DNA of 64,000 nucleotides from the NCBI RefSeq assembly GCF_029910215.1, contig NZ_CP110395.1, positions 3,782,001-3,846,000 on the forward strand, given 5' to 3'. The notes below the pieces were generated by a model. The model was not told the DNA's origin. It saw only the letters and a program-made list of their open reading frames with translations, and ran no database searches. This DNA is from Paraburkholderia sp. D15 (lineage in GTDB: Bacteria > Pseudomonadota > Gammaproteobacteria > Burkholderiales > Burkholderiaceae). Positions within the stretch are counted from its first letter, which is position 1, and every line of letters starts with the position of its first letter. This document shows positions 37,928 through 48,200 of this stretch, one piece after another. A program made the translations under genes and the position numbers.

Positions 37928-38356
37928 TTAGATCTCGAGCGCTTTCGGCTGTTGTGCCGAATGCGGATGCGTTGCTTCAGCGTAGACCTTCAGCTTCTTG
38001 ATCATCGCGTAGCCGAGCGGGCCCTTCGGCAGCATGCCCTTGACCGCTTTCTCGAGCGCACGGCCCGGGAAGCGTTCCTGCATCTTGCCGAACGTCGTTT
38101 CATAGATACCGCCCGGGTAGCCCGAGTGACGGTAGTACTTCTTGTCGGTAACCTTGTTGCCCGTGACCTTCAGCTTGCCGGCGTTGATAACGATGATGAA
38201 ATCACCGGTGTCGACGTGCGGAGTGAATTCAGGCTTGTGCTTGCCGCGAAGACGGTGTGCCACTTCGCTGGCGACACGCCCGAGAACCTTATCCGTCGCG
38301 TCAATCACGTACCATTCACGCGTAACCTCATGGGCTTTTGCGGAAAACGTCTTCAT
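37928..38356 (-). CDS. rplM: 50S ribosomal protein L13
   Basis: A 142-residue large-subunit protein, starting [20 protein letters not shown], with [17 protein letters not shown] and [19 protein letters not shown] as family signatures. It leads rplM-rpsI from a strong promoter at 38478-38507. L13 is an early assembly protein. A separate small-RNA transcription unit lies just upstream. Confidence 0.98.
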   Translation of the reverse strand: MKTFSAKAHEVTREWYVIDATDKVLGRVASEVAHRLRGKHKPEFTPHVDTGDFIIVINAGKLKVTGNKVTDKKYYRHSGYPGGIYETTFGKMQERFPGRALEKAVKGMLPKGPLGYAMIKKLKVYAEATHPHSAQQPKALEI

Positions 38357-38477
38357 GATCGATCCAAAAAAATTGCTGCGCCCAAAGTGTTTTTTCCTGC
38401 TTGTAGTGTGCGCATCGAGGCGCGTGCAGGCTCTCCCTGGTTCTTCCTCCGCGGGCGCGGATGCGGAAAAGCCCTGA

Positions 38478-38507
38478 ATTATAAAGGAATTTGTACTGCC
38501 AAGTCAA
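38478..38507 (-). promoter_or_regulatory. rplM-rpsI promoter
   Basis: On the minus strand TTGACT (38507-38502) and TATAAT (38483-38478) are 18 bases apart. The predicted start is near 38471, giving a leader of about 115 bases. Confidence 0.75.
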
Positions 38508-38660
38508 AACGTCCGGTGGTCTGCCGGAAAAGTCTCGCGATCGGCGGCGCAAACCGGGCGCGAATCGACGTTTTTTGACTTCATGCACCGCCCAGAAACG
38601 GAAGTTCCGCGAGGCAAGCAGCGGACAAGATCGCTGGGCGAAAGATCGGCGGGACGGGCG

Positions 38661-38749
38661 AAAAAAAACCCGAACGAGCGGTTCGGGTTTAATCCACCAA
38701 AGGAGGAGGTGGAGGAGACAGCGGAGGTTGCACACTGCTGCAACCGATG
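38661..38749 (-). ncRNA. Candidate small RNA with anti-Shine-Dalgarno loop
   Basis: An independent transcription unit of about 89 nt with no credible reading frame. It has three hairpins. First, GGTTGCA-GCAGTG-TGCAACC (38745-38726). Second, CCACC-TCCTCCTTT-GGTGG (38712-38694), whose loop displays UCCUCCUUU. Third, a terminator, AAACCCGAAC with GTTCGGGTTT (38690-38666), ending in eight T. The stretch before hairpin 2 has another TCTCCTCC. CCUCCUUU is identical to the 3' tail of bacterial 16S rRNA, so the RNA could bind mRNA ribosome sites. I recall an Rfam family called Betaproteobacteria toxic small RNA; whether this is a member is unchecked. Confidence 0.75.
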
Positions 38750-38755
38750 AAGACG

Positions 38756-38784
38756 ATTATATGAGTCACCCTTGTGCGACGCAA
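38756..38784 (-). promoter_or_regulatory. Promoter of the candidate small RNA
   Basis: TTGCGT (38784-38779) and a perfect TATAAT (38761-38756) are exactly 17 bases apart. The predicted start is near 38749. Confidence 0.75.
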
Positions 38785-38790
38785 GAACAT

Positions 38791-38808
38791 TTGCATTGCG
38801 AAATGCAA
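38791..38808. promoter_or_regulatory. Inverted repeat just upstream of the small-RNA promoter
   Basis: TTGCATTGCGAAATGCAA has 7-base arms and a four-base centre and ends six bases from the -35 box, so it could bind an activator or repressor of the small RNA. The stretch from 38809 to 39080 is AT-rich, with a TACAAT box at 39039-39044 that may drive the OsmC gene. I see nothing else in it. Confidence 0.45.
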
Positions 38809-39080
38809 TTTCACAATATGGGAATATCAAATATCAAGACAAATCCGAGATAACTTACGCAAAATCAAATACTTACAACAATAATCACCGTCCCCGCACA
38901 GACATATCCTAGAGTAAAACCCCTAAAGCGATCAGGGCATTCCCGAATTGTTAAATCATGCCGCAACGCAGCACGCAAGCCGTCATTGCGCATAAGTTCC
39001 GTAGAAAGTCGCCTCGGGCGGATACGCACGCACCGGGCTACAATGCCGTCTCGATATTGCGAAGCGCGGTGGAGCACAGC

Positions 39081-39503
39081 ATGGAATGCAAAGTAAGCTG
39101 GATGGGTCAGGACGGCATGGCGTTCGCGGCCGAAACGGGCAGCGGCCATCTGGTCGCCATGGACGGCGCGCTGGAAGGCGGCGGCCGCAATCTGGCGCCG
39201 CGTCCGATGGAAATGGTGCTGCTCGGCACTGGCGGCTGCACCGCCTATGACGTCGTGATGATCCTGAAAAAGAGCCGTCAGGAAATCGCCGGCTGTTCGG
39301 TGACGCTGAAAGCCGAGCGCGCCAGCGAAGATCCGAAGGTTTTCACCAAAATTCACTTCCACTTCACGGTGACAGGCAAGAACCTGAACCCGGCCACGGT
39401 GGAGCGCGCGATCAATCTGTCGCACGACAAATACTGTTCGGCCTCGATCATGATCGCGAAAACCGCCGAACTGACGCATTCGTTCGACATCGTCGCGGGT
39501 TGA
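39081..39503 (+). CDS. OsmC-family protein (YhfA-like)
   Basis: A 140-residue OsmC/Ohr-fold protein. The two redox cysteines are in LLGTGGCTAYDV and KYCSASIMI, so a peroxidase-like thiol chemistry is possible. The overall pattern, starting MECKVSWMGQDGMAF, resembles the YhfA group rather than Ohr. The ATG at 39081 has GGAG at 7 bases; the open frame upstream lacks homology. It is convergent with the RNase P RNA gene. Confidence 0.9.
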   Translation: MECKVSWMGQDGMAFAAETGSGHLVAMDGALEGGGRNLAPRPMEMVLLGTGGCTAYDVVMILKKSRQEIAGCSVTLKAERASEDPKVFTKIHFHFTVTGKNLNPATVERAINLSHDKYCSASIMIAKTAELTHSFDIVAG

Positions 39504-39532
39504 TGGCGCGGGAATCAATGGGTTGTGAAAAC

Positions 39533-39569
39533 AAAAATGCCGACGTCCTCGCGGACGCCGGCATTTTTT
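39533..39569. terminator. Bidirectional terminator between the OsmC gene and rnpB
   Basis: AAAAATGCCG with CGGCATTTTT, the stem continuing through CGTCC/GGACG, with T-runs on both strands. Confidence 0.85.
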
Positions 39570-39575
39570 ATTCAG

Positions 39576-39994
<419 letters not shown>

Positions 39995-40061
39995 GCGCGG
40001 ATTTTAACATCTACCGCAGCGGCGCCGGGAAATGAAGCGGGTTCACCGCCCAATCCTGTCC

Positions 40062-40898
40062 CTAACGGATGGGGCGTACGCGTCGCCCGGAGCGGAAAAC
40101 GGTGACATCGTCGTAGAACGCGGCGCTTTCGTTGTCGGGCCACCAGCCCGGAATGCCGAGCACGGGAAGCGGCGCAAACAGGCGGCTTGTCAGCGCGTCG
40201 GTCGTCAACAGCGCGGCGCTGACCGACGCGTCAAGCCAGGCATCGCGCGCGTCGGCATCCCAGTCAAAATACTCGGGCGGTACGTGGACAATCCACGCAT
40301 GTCCCGTGCAAGCCTTGAACGGCACGATCAGCTTTTCCAGCAGCGCGTGCCCGAAACAGCGCACCTCGCAGGCCACGCCCCACGCGTCACGCCGCTCGAC
40401 CAGCAACGTGCGCCAGTCGAAACCACGCAACGCGTCTCCCAACGAGGGATCGGCGCATGCGAACAGCAACGCGTTTTCATCGAACAAAGTCAGCATGTCG
40501 CGCACGCCGCCGCGCGTCGGGCCGACGCCCAGCACATCGATGGCCGCCGACTGCCGCGCATTCAACGCCGCCTTGATGCGCGGAAACGCGAACCACATCG
40601 ACGCATTGAAGAAATCGTGCAGGTTGTGGCGCGTCGGCACGCAGCCGGTCGCGCCGATATGCGCCTCGTACGCCGCGCCGGGCGGCAGATCGTCCTGCGC
40701 GATGAACGCGAGGCGCTGGCCGCGTCCGGTCGTCTGGCCGAGCGCGGCGGCGTCGGCGTTCATCCCGGCGAGCAAGGCCGCATAGTTAGTGAGCGCGGCG
40801 TTCTGCCAGCGCGCGCCGCGCTGCGCGAATGGCGCGAACCACGGCCGCGACCAGTCGATATCGGCGAAACCCGGCCGACGGGCCTCGTCGATCTGCAT
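40062..40898 (-). CDS. DUF3025-family protein
   Basis: A roughly 278-residue soluble protein of a conserved proteobacterial family without a known role. It contains PTRHNLHDFFNASMWFAFPR, the family's most conserved stretch, and LLTLFDENALLF-like and RLFAPLPVLGIPGWWPDN segments. Start candidates are the ATG at 40898 and a GTG at 40907. It follows pyrC by about 25 bases and is likely cotranscribed. No membrane segment or known catalytic motif is apparent. Confidence 0.85.
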   Translation of the reverse strand: MQIDEARRPGFADIDWSRPWFAPFAQRGARWQNAALTNYAALLAGMNADAAALGQTTGRGQRLAFIAQDDLPPGAAYEAHIGATGCVPTRHNLHDFFNASMWFAFPRIKAALNARQSAAIDVLGVGPTRGGVRDMLTLFDENALLFACADPSLGDALRGFDWRTLLVERRDAWGVACEVRCFGHALLEKLIVPFKACTGHAWIVHVPPEYFDWDADARDAWLDASVSAALLTTDALTSRLFAPLPVLGIPGWWPDNESAAFYDDVTVFRSGRRVRPIR

Positions 40899-40923
40899 CG
40901 GATGCACAACCAACCGGCCGGCC

Positions 40924-41991
40924 TTAAACGAGGCGCCAGCCGATCGATTCACCGCCGCGCAGCGGCACCACCGGCGTGTCGCCGACCGGCAGCTCGGCCG
41001 GCAGCGTCCATTCCTCGCGACGCAGCGTGACCTGTTCCGCGCTGCGCGGCAGACCGTAGAAGTCCGCGCCGAAGAAACTCGCGAAGCCTTCGAGCTTGTC
41101 CAGCGCGCCGGCCTTGTCGAACGCTTCCGTGTACAACTCAAGCGCGTGCAATGCCGTGTAGCAGCCCGCGCAACCGCATGCGTGCTCCTTCAAACCCTTC
41201 GGATGCGGCGCGCTGTCGGTACCGAGGAAAAAGCGCGGATTGCCCGACGTTGCCGCCTCGACCAACGCGAGACGATGCGTTTCACGCTTGAGCACCGGCA
41301 GGCAGTAGTAATGCGGGCGAATGCCGCCCTGGAAAATCGCGTTGCGGTTGTACAGCAAATGATGCGCGGTAATCGTCGCGCCCAGCAGCCCCGGCGCCAC
41401 GCCGGCTTCGCGGATGTAGTCGACGGCGTCTTTCGTCGTGATGTGCTCGAACACCACCTTCAGCGCCGGAAACGCCGCGCGCAGCGGCGTCATCACGCGG
41501 TCGATGAACACCTTCTCGCGGTCGAACAGATCGATCGACGAATCCGTCACTTCACCGTGCACGAGCAGCGGCATGCCGACTTCCTGCATGACTTCGAGCG
41601 TTTTCGCGCACTTCATGATGTCGGTGACGCCCGCGTCCGAATTGGTCGTTGCGCCCGCCGGATACAGCTTCACGCCATGCACGAAGCCGCTTTCGCGCGC
41701 GCGGCGGATCTCGTCGGGCGGCGTGTTGTCGGTCAGGTACAAGGTCATCAGCGGTTCGAACTTCGCGCCGGCCGGGATCGCGGCGACGATGCGCCCGCGG
41801 TATGCCTCGGCCATCGCGGTGGTCGTGACCGGCGGCTTCAGGTTCGGCATGATGATCGCGCGGCCGAACTGGCGTGCGGTGTCCGGCAGCACGGCCGCGA
41901 GCATCTCGCCGTCGCGAACGTGCAGGTGCCAGTCGTCGGGACGGGCGAGCGTGATGGAGTCGAGGGCGGCGGAGGAGTTGGATGCGGTCAT
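40924..41991 (-). CDS. pyrC: Dihydroorotase
   Basis: Zinc enzyme that cyclises carbamoyl-aspartate to dihydroorotate in pyrimidine synthesis. It is 355 residues, the class II (E. coli-like) size. Metal ligands are in [10 protein letters not shown] (two His), [14 protein letters not shown] (the carboxylated Lys), [14 protein letters not shown] and FLGTDSAPH (Asp). No PyrR- or attenuator-like leader is evident in the 190-base divergent gap. It is followed by the DUF3025 gene. Confidence 0.96.
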   Translation of the reverse strand: MTASNSSAALDSITLARPDDWHLHVRDGEMLAAVLPDTARQFGRAIIMPNLKPPVTTTAMAEAYRGRIVAAIPAGAKFEPLMTLYLTDNTPPDEIRRARESGFVHGVKLYPAGATTNSDAGVTDIMKCAKTLEVMQEVGMPLLVHGEVTDSSIDLFDREKVFIDRVMTPLRAAFPALKVVFEHITTKDAVDYIREAGVAPGLLGATITAHHLLYNRNAIFQGGIRPHYYCLPVLKRETHRLALVEAATSGNPRFFLGTDSAPHPKGLKEHACGCAGCYTALHALELYTEAFDKAGALDKLEGFASFFGADFYGLPRSAEQVTLRREEWTLPAELPVGDTPVVPLRGGESIGWRLV

Positions 41992-42181
41992 GGCGATCGA
42001 GGACGAGGAACGGAGCGAAAGTCGGAGCTCAGCGGCGGCGATGAAAGGTAATTGATGCGGTCAAACCGTCATTTGCGGCACAAATCCGCGTCAATTTTGC
42101 TATTTGGCGCTTCTGGCTCGGTGATATGCTTGGAGAATCATCATTGTAACGGCTCGTTCCGTTCACAGGCTTACCTGCAAC

Positions 42182-43123
42182 ATGTGCCAACTTCTCGGAA
42201 TGAACTGCGCCGCGCCGACGGACGTCACCTTCTCGTTCACCGGCTTCGCGGCGCGCGGCGGCGTCACCGACCACCATGCCGACGGCTGGGGCATCGCCTT
42301 CTTCGAGGATAAAGCCTGCCGGTTGTTCATCGATCATCAGTCGTCGGCCACGTCGCCGATCGCCGAAATGGTCAAGCGCTATCCGATCAAGTCGAAGAAC
42401 ACCATCGCGCATATCCGCAAGGCGACGCAAGGGCACATCCTGCTGGAAAACTGCCACCCGTTCATGCGCGAACTGTGGGGACGTCACTGGATCTTCGCGC
42501 ACAACGGCGATCTGAAGGACTATTCGCCGGTGCTGTCGGGCGTGTATCAGCCGGTCGGCACGACCGATAGCGAACTCGCGTTCTGCGCGCTGCTGGAAGG
42601 TTTGCGCAAGGCATTTCCCGGCGCGCAGCAACCGCCGCTCGACGAATTGTTCGCCACGCTGCAGACGCTCACGCGCGAAATCACGCAGTTCGGCGTGTTC
42701 AATTTCCTGATGTCGAACGGCCAGGCGCTGTTCGCGCATTGCTCGACGCATCTGCACTACATCGTGCGGCGCTGGCCGTTCTCCACCGCGCATCTGGTCG
42801 ACGCGGACGTGTCGATCGACTTCGCCAAATACACCACGCCGGAAGACCGCGTCGCGGTCATCGCCACCAAGCCCTTGACCGACAACGAAGTGTGGAGCGC
42901 CTTCAAACCGGGCGATCTGATGATGTTCCAGCACGGCGAGGTGATTGGCCGCGTCAACGTGCCGGTGCCGGAATCCGTGCTGGAGAAGCTGCGTAATCCG
43001 GCGCTGGATGCGTCCGCATCGGCCACCACGATCGCCGCGAGCGTGGATGCCGAGGCGCCGTCGATCGCAGCCGAACTCGATCTCGAAGCCGCCGACGACA
43101 CCGCCGCGTTCGAGTCATCCTGA
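42182..43123 (+). CDS. Class II glutamine amidotransferase (YafJ-like)
   Basis: A 313-residue Ntn-type glutaminase. Cys2 (MCQLLGMN) would become the N-terminal nucleophile. GWGIAFFED, AHIRKATQGHILLENCHPF and FAHNGDLKDY are the glutamine-site motifs. No synthase domain is attached, as in YafJ. The last 45 residues are an Ala/Asp/Glu-rich tail. A possible role in glutamine deamidation or amide metabolism is only inferred. Two terminators follow. Confidence 0.88.
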   Translation: MCQLLGMNCAAPTDVTFSFTGFAARGGVTDHHADGWGIAFFEDKACRLFIDHQSSATSPIAEMVKRYPIKSKNTIAHIRKATQGHILLENCHPFMRELWGRHWIFAHNGDLKDYSPVLSGVYQPVGTTDSELAFCALLEGLRKAFPGAQQPPLDELFATLQTLTREITQFGVFNFLMSNGQALFAHCSTHLHYIVRRWPFSTAHLVDADVSIDFAKYTTPEDRVAVIATKPLTDNEVWSAFKPGDLMMFQHGEVIGRVNVPVPESVLEKLRNPALDASASATTIAASVDAEAPSIAAELDLEAADDTAAFESS

Positions 43124-43132
43124 TCCAAAAGC

Positions 43133-43166
43133 AAAACCCCACGCTTCAGATAAAGCGTGGGGTTTT
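43133..43166. terminator. First of two tandem terminators
   Basis: AAAACCCCACGCTT and AAGCGTGGGGTTTT, perfect 14-base arms with a six-base loop. Usable from both strands (amidotransferase gene and gltL). Confidence 0.9.
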
Positions 43167-43178
43167 GTGATCTGCACG

Positions 43179-43204
43179 AAGCCGCTCCGGGGAGCGGCTT
43201 TTTT
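43179..43204 (+). terminator. Second tandem terminator
   Basis: AAGCCGCTCC and GGAGCGGCTT, 10-base arms with a two-base loop, followed by a T-run. A short GAGACTCC tandem repeat comes next. Confidence 0.8.
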
Positions 43205-43277
43205 GTTTGCCGAGACTCCGAGACTCCGAGCCCGCTGGCCGAGCCCAATGCGCCCGGCCCGCAAAGCCCTTCCACCC

Positions 43278-44003
43278 TCAATGCAGAATCTTCGCCAGAA
43301 AATCCTTCGCTCGATCCGACTTCGGATTCGCGAAGAAATCTTCCTTGCGGTCGTCCTCCACGATCAAACCCTTGTCCATGAAGATGACCCGATGCGCGAC
43401 CTTTTTCGCAAAGCCCATTTCGTGCGTCACGCACATCATGGTCATGCCTTCCTGCGCGAGTTCGACCATCACGTCGAGCACTTCGTTGATCATCTCCGGG
43501 TCGAGCGCCGAGGTCGGCTCATCGAACAGCATCGCGATCGGATCCATCGACAACGCGCGCGCAATCGCCACGCGCTGCTGCTGACCGCCCGACAGCTGCC
43601 CCGGAAACTTGTCCGCATGCGCGCGCAGGCCCACGCGCTCCAGCAGCTTGAGCCCCTTCGCGGTCGCCTCGTCCTTCGAGCGGCCGAGCACCTTGACCTG
43701 CGCGAGCGTCAGGTTCTGCACGATCGACAGATGCGGGAACAGCTCGAAGTGCTGGAACACCATGCCGACCTTCGAACGCAGCTTCGACAGATTGGTCTTT
43801 TTATCCGTCAGCGACTCGCCGTTGATCACGATCCCGCCCTTCTGGAACGGTTCGAGACCGTTGACCGTCTTGATCAGCGTGGACTTGCCCGAACCCGACG
43901 GTCCGCACACCACCACCACTTCACCCTTCCTGACTTCCGTCGTGCAGTCCGTCAGCACCTGGAACTGGCCGTACCACTTCGAAACATTCTTGATTGAGAT
44001 CAT
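43278..44003 (-). CDS. gltL: Glutamate/aspartate ABC transporter, ATP-binding protein
   Basis: Cytoplasmic ATPase of the GltIJKL importer. It is 241 residues, identical to the usual length. Walker A is GPSGSGKST (34-42), the signature is [15 protein letters not shown], and Walker B is [11 protein letters not shown]. The ATG at 44003-44001 overlaps the gltK stop by four bases, with AAGG at about 8 bases. It is last in gltIJKL. Confidence 0.96.
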   Translation of the reverse strand: MISIKNVSKWYGQFQVLTDCTTEVRKGEVVVVCGPSGSGKSTLIKTVNGLEPFQKGGIVINGESLTDKKTNLSKLRSKVGMVFQHFELFPHLSIVQNLTLAQVKVLGRSKDEATAKGLKLLERVGLRAHADKFPGQLSGGQQQRVAIARALSMDPIAMLFDEPTSALDPEMINEVLDVMVELAQEGMTMMCVTHEMGFAKKVAHRVIFMDKGLIVEDDRKEDFFANPKSDRAKDFLAKILH

Positions 44004-44677
44004 CTTGCGACCTTTTTCTGAAGACCTTTGACGAGGCTCGACGCGATCACGCAGACCACGAAGTAACACGCGCCCGCGAACAGTACCATTTCGATATTCG
44101 TACCGTCACGGTCGCCAATATTGGTGGCGGTGCGGAAGAAATCGGCGAGGCTGATCACGTAGACGAGCGACGTATCCTGAAACAGCACGATGCCCTGCGT
44201 GAGCAGCAGCGGCACCATCGCGCGGAACGCCTGCGGCAGCACCACCAGACGCATCGCCTGCGCGTAGTTCATGCCGAGCGCGAACGACGCATTCACCTGC
44301 CCGCGCGGCACCGCCTGGATGCCGGCGCGGATGATTTCCGAGTAATAGGCCGCCTCGAACAGCGAGAACGCGACCATCGCCGACGCCAGACGGATGTCGA
44401 TGTCCGGCGACAGACCCAGCACGTTCTGCAGCACCTGCGGCACGATCAGGAAGAACCACAGCAGCACCATCACCAGCGGGATCGAACGGAAGATCGTCAC
44501 GTAGCCTTTGGCGAACCACTCGAAGGGCTTGAACGACGACAGCCGCATCATCGCGAGAAGGGTGCCCCAGATGATGCCGAACACGATCGCGATCAGCGTG
44601 ATCTTGAACGTGACGATCGCACCGGTCCACAGCGTGGGCAGTGCGCCCGCAATACCGCTCCAGTCGAAATGGTGCAT
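44000..44677 (-). CDS. gltK: Glutamate/aspartate ABC transporter permease GltK
   Basis: Inner-membrane permease of about 225 residues, starting [20 protein letters not shown]. The EAA loop appears as [20 protein letters not shown]. Its start overlaps the gltJ stop (TAATG) and its stop overlaps the gltL start, so all three are translationally coupled. It forms a heteromeric channel with GltJ. Confidence 0.95.
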   Translation of the reverse strand: MHHFDWSGIAGALPTLWTGAIVTFKITLIAIVFGIIWGTLLAMMRLSSFKPFEWFAKGYVTIFRSIPLVMVLLWFFLIVPQVLQNVLGLSPDIDIRLASAMVAFSLFEAAYYSEIIRAGIQAVPRGQVNASFALGMNYAQAMRLVVLPQAFRAMVPLLLTQGIVLFQDTSLVYVISLADFFRTATNIGDRDGTNIEMVLFAGACYFVVCVIASSLVKGLQKKVAR

Positions 44678-45417
44678 TACTTGCCTCCGATATAGCCGGG
44701 CAACCGGGTTTTCGCTTCGACCCAGCGCATCAGTTGCATCACGACCAGATTGATCAGCACGTAGGCGAGCGTGACCGCGATGAACGACTCGTACGTCTGC
44801 GACGTGTAGTCGACCAGCTGACGCGCCTGCGCGGACAGATCCAGCAGACCGATCGTCGAGGCGACCGCCGAGTTCTTGAAGATGTTCAGGAACTCCGACG
44901 TGAGCGGCGGCACGATGATCCGGTAGGCGACCGGCAGCAGCACGTAGCGATACGTCTGCCACTGCGTGAAGCCCATCGCGAGACCGGCCGCGCGCTGGCC
45001 CTTCGGCAACGCGTTGATGCCCGAGCGCACCTGCTCGCACACGCGCGCGGCGGTGAAGAGCCCCAGACACAGGATCGACGACGAGAAGAACTGCGCGCCC
45101 GGCGGCAACTGCTTGAACCAGTTGCCGATGGAAACGGGCAGCAGCTCCGGAATCACCAGATACCAGATGAAGAACTGCACGATCAGCGGGATGTTGCGGA
45201 ACACCGCGACGTACACCGTGCCCGCGCCCGACGCCCATTTATTCGGCACCGTGCGCAACACGCCAAAAATCGAACCGACGATCAGCGCGATCACCCATGC
45301 CGACAGCGACACGGTAATCGTCACCCAGAAGCCCGACAGCAGCCAGCCCAGATAGGTGGTCGGCTCGCCGGTGGAGACGGGGCTGAGCAGAATGCCCCAG
45401 TTCCAGTGATATGACAT
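44677..45417 (-). CDS. gltJ: Glutamate/aspartate ABC transporter permease GltJ
   Basis: Inner-membrane permease of 246 residues, starting [15 protein letters not shown]. About five to six hydrophobic segments are seen, with the EAA-type loop in [20 protein letters not shown]. The ATG at 45417 has GGAG at 9 bases; an earlier in-frame start adds MLVFAGVLV but lacks support. It is 101 bases after gltI. Confidence 0.95.
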   Translation of the reverse strand: MSYHWNWGILLSPVSTGEPTTYLGWLLSGFWVTITVSLSAWVIALIVGSIFGVLRTVPNKWASGAGTVYVAVFRNIPLIVQFFIWYLVIPELLPVSIGNWFKQLPPGAQFFSSSILCLGLFTAARVCEQVRSGINALPKGQRAAGLAMGFTQWQTYRYVLLPVAYRIIVPPLTSEFLNIFKNSAVASTIGLLDLSAQARQLVDYTSQTYESFIAVTLAYVLINLVVMQLMRWVEAKTRLPGYIGGK

Positions 45418-45518
45418 GACCAGGACTCCAGCAAAAACCAGCAAAAACCGGCAAAAAAAAGCGGAAGAAGCACGCGCCCCTTCCGTTCCTTGCAGCGTTT
45501 CAGAAAAACCGCCCGGAT

Positions 45519-46412
45519 TTAGTCGATAGCCTTGTCATTCGGGCTCTTGAAGAGCGCCTTCATGTTATCGCTTTCCGGGAAGTTCAGGTTCAGGCCCTTC
45601 GGCGGAATCGGCGATTCGAACCACTTCTTGTAGATCGCGTCCGCTTCGCCCGAGGTTTCGACCTTGGCAATCGCGTCGTCCACGACCTTCTTGAATTCCG
45701 GATCGTTCTTGCGGATCATGCAGCCGTACGCTTCGTGCGATTGCGGTGCGCCGACAATCACGAAATCGCCCGGGTTGTTCGACTTGGCGCGTTCGCCCGC
45801 GAGCAGCGCGTCGTCCATCATGAACGCGGCGGCGCGGCCGGTGGACAGCGTCAGGAACGACTCGCCGTGGTCCTTCGCGCTGATGATGTTCATGCCCATG
45901 CTCTTGTCCTGGTTCATCTTGCGAAGCAGGCGCTCGGAGGTGGTGCCGGCGGTCGTGACGACCGTCTTGCCCTTCAGGTCCGCGAAGTCCTTGATGCCGG
46001 AGTCTTTCTTGGTCATCAGACGCGTGCCGATCACGAAGATCGTGTTCGAGAACGCGGCCTGTTGCTGGCGCTCGGCGTTATTCGTGGTGGAGCCGCATTC
46101 CATGTCGACGGTACCGTTCTGCACCAGCGGAATGCGGTTCTGCGACGTGACCGGCGTGAGCTTCACCTTCAGGTTCGGCATGTTCAGCTTCTGCTTGACG
46201 GCTTCCACCACCTTCAGCGCGAATTCCTGCGAGTAGCCGATGACATTCTGCTTGTCGTCGTAATACGAGAACGGGATCGACGATTCGCGATGACCCAGCG
46301 AAATGACGCCCGTGTCCTTGATTTTCTTCAGCGTGCCGGCGTCCTGCGCATGCGCGCCAACCGTGAACAGTCCGAGAGTCGCGAGCAGCAGTGCAGCTTT
46401 TTTAACCTTCAT
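45519..46412 (-). CDS. gltI: Glutamate/aspartate-binding periplasmic protein
   Basis: Substrate-binding protein of the importer. It is 297 residues. The signal peptide MKVKKAALLLATLGLFTVG ends AHA before QDAG. GHRESSIPFSYYDDK and NGTVDMECGSTTNN are typical of the Glt/Aat family and carry ligand contacts. AAGGAGA precedes the ATG. It is first in gltIJKL and has its own 325-base upstream region after gdhA. Confidence 0.96.
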   Translation of the reverse strand: MKVKKAALLLATLGLFTVGAHAQDAGTLKKIKDTGVISLGHRESSIPFSYYDDKQNVIGYSQEFALKVVEAVKQKLNMPNLKVKLTPVTSQNRIPLVQNGTVDMECGSTTNNAERQQQAAFSNTIFVIGTRLMTKKDSGIKDFADLKGKTVVTTAGTTSERLLRKMNQDKSMGMNIISAKDHGESFLTLSTGRAAAFMMDDALLAGERAKSNNPGDFVIVGAPQSHEAYGCMIRKNDPEFKKVVDDAIAKVETSGEADAIYKKWFESPIPPKGLNLNFPESDNMKALFKSPNDKAID

Positions 46413-46591
46413 GTGGTGATCTCCTTGGCAAGAACCGGCGCCAGTTTAGCAAAGTAATTATTCTGAAAGTATCGCGATAAACCATGGTGTTGCGTGCATC
46501 CCAAGACCCCGTTTTTTGGAGCGGGAAAAGACGTTTCACCGCGACTTTCGTGACAGTTTCGCGGCAGTGCGAAGATGCCGCGGACATGCAA

Positions 46592-46622
46592 AGGCGGGCG
46601 GCATCGATCCGATGCCGCCCGC
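46592..46622 (-). terminator. Terminator-like hairpin between gdhA and gltI
   Basis: GGCGGGCGGCATCG and its complement form 14-base arms around a three-base loop, followed by TTT on the minus strand, 115 bases after gdhA. A second imperfect GCGGGCC hairpin sits at about 46687-46714. The rest (46413-46591) must hold the gltI promoter; I see no clear -35/-10 pair. Confidence 0.6.
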
Positions 46623-46737
46623 CGGGTCAAACACGCCGTCTTGTGAACCGCGTTGAAGCAAACGATTTGAAGCTGAAACAGCCAGCGGGCCCGCTAAAAA
46701 AGCAGGCCCGCCATGTCAGACTGAACAGACAGAACGA

Positions 46738-48051
46738 TCAGGGATACAGACCGCGCAGTTCGCGCGCTTCGAGAATCCGCTTACACGCGACGATAAACGC
46801 CGCCGTCCGCACGGACACCTTCTGCTCGCTCGACACTTGCCACACCGCGGCAAACGCTTCGCGCATCACGCGTTCGAGACGCTGGTTGATTTCGTCTTCG
46901 GTCCAGAAGAAGCTCGAGAAGTCCTGCACCCACTCGAAGTACGACACGGTCACGCCGCCGGCGTTGGCCACGACGTCCGGGATCACGAGGATGCCGCGAT
47001 CATGCAGGATGTCGTCCGCTGCCGTGGTGGTCGGGCCGTTCGCGCCTTCCACGACGATCTTCGTCTTGATCTTGCCGGCGTTCTTTTCGGTGATCTGGTT
47101 TTCCAGCGCCGCCGGAATCAGGATGTCCGATTCGACATTCCAGAACTCTTCGTTCGTGACGGCGTCCGCTTCCGCGAAACCGCCCACGCCGCCCGTCTTC
47201 GCGACGTGATCGAGCAACGCGACCGCGTCGATACCCGTCGACTTGTACAGCGAGCCGGTGTGATCCTGCACCGCGACCAGCTTCGAACCCGCTTCCTGGA
47301 ACAGACGCGCGGCGATCCCGCCGACGTTGCCGAAGCCCTGCACGGCAATCCGCGCACCTTCGATTTCGACGCCGATGCGGCGTGCCGCTTCGCTCGCCAC
47401 CACGAACACGCCACGGCCGGTCGCTTCGCGACGGCCCAGCGAACCGCCGAGCGTGATCGGCTTGCCGGTCACGACGCCCGTGGCCGTTTGGCCCTGGTTC
47501 ATCGAGTACGTGTCCATCATCCACGCCATGATCTGCTCGTTCGTGTTCACGTCCGGCGCGGGAATGTCGGTGTTCGGTCCGATGATGATGCCGATTTCGC
47601 TGGTGTAGCGGCGCGTCACGCGCTCCAGCTCACCACGCGACAGCGTGCGCGGATCGACGCGGATACCGCCCTTCGCGCCGCCGTACGGCACGTTCACCGC
47701 CGCGTTCTTCACCGACATCCATGCGGACAGCGCCATCACTTCCGACAGCGTCACGTCCTGGTGATAGCGCACGCCACCCTTGCCCGGACCACGCGATACG
47801 TTGTGCTGCACGCGATAACCCTCGAAGTGCGCGACGGTGCCGTTATCGAGTTCGATAGGCACATCGACCACCAGAATGCGCTTCGGGCGCTTCAGGGTTT
47901 CGAGCCAGCGGGACAGGGAGCCAAGGTACGGCGCGACGCGGTCGACCTGACGCAGGTAGTTACCCCACGGGCCGAGATCGTCTTTATTGAGGTAGGAAGG
48001 AACCGACTGCAACGTTGATGCGGATTGTGCGACTTGCTGCTGGGAAGACAT
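46738..48051 (-). CDS. gdhA: Glutamate dehydrogenase
   Basis: Interconverts glutamate and 2-oxoglutarate plus ammonia. It is 437 residues. The catalytic Lys lies in [12 protein letters not shown], and the nucleotide fold has [22 protein letters not shown] is the substrate region. Which coenzyme (NAD or NADP) it prefers is not certain from sequence. It lies between a LysR gene and gltIJKL on one strand, so glutamate import and catabolism are side by side. Confidence 0.95.
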   Translation of the reverse strand: MSSQQQVAQSASTLQSVPSYLNKDDLGPWGNYLRQVDRVAPYLGSLSRWLETLKRPKRILVVDVPIELDNGTVAHFEGYRVQHNVSRGPGKGGVRYHQDVTLSEVMALSAWMSVKNAAVNVPYGGAKGGIRVDPRTLSRGELERVTRRYTSEIGIIIGPNTDIPAPDVNTNEQIMAWMMDTYSMNQGQTATGVVTGKPITLGGSLGRREATGRGVFVVASEAARRIGVEIEGARIAVQGFGNVGGIAARLFQEAGSKLVAVQDHTGSLYKSTGIDAVALLDHVAKTGGVGGFAEADAVTNEEFWNVESDILIPAALENQITEKNAGKIKTKIVVEGANGPTTTAADDILHDRGILVIPDVVANAGGVTVSYFEWVQDFSSFFWTEDEINQRLERVMREAFAAVWQVSSEQKVSVRTAAFIVACKRILEARELRGLYP

Positions 48052-48128
48052 GAACGCTCCGGCGTTGATCGAATAGCAGCATTGTCGAAAAACGCCGATT
48101 TGAAATCCAATGCCGTTTCCTTATCCGA

Positions 48129-48147
48129 TTATGTTTTTTATGCATAA
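48129..48147. promoter_or_regulatory. Inverted repeat upstream of gdhA
   Basis: TTATG (48129-48133) and CATAA (48143-48147) flank nine bases, and the right part also forms the perfect palindrome TTATGCATAA (48138-48147). It lies about 80 bases upstream of the gdhA start. It fits a LysR-type site, and the adjacent LysR gene is a candidate binder. Confidence 0.45.
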
Positions 48148-48200
48148 CGTTCAGGAAGTCGCAATTTTGCGTCGTGGCGGCACAGGACATTTCGTCCAGG

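Noticed and set aside
38491..38853. 120-codon plus-strand frame over the small-RNA region
   Set aside because: No ribosome site, no homology and antisense to a unit with a clear promoter and terminator.
44000..45238. 412-codon frame that appears to fuse the gltJ region to gltK
   Set aside because: The upstream part is an out-of-frame reading of gltJ; the real gltK starts at the ATG at 44677, coupled to the gltJ stop.
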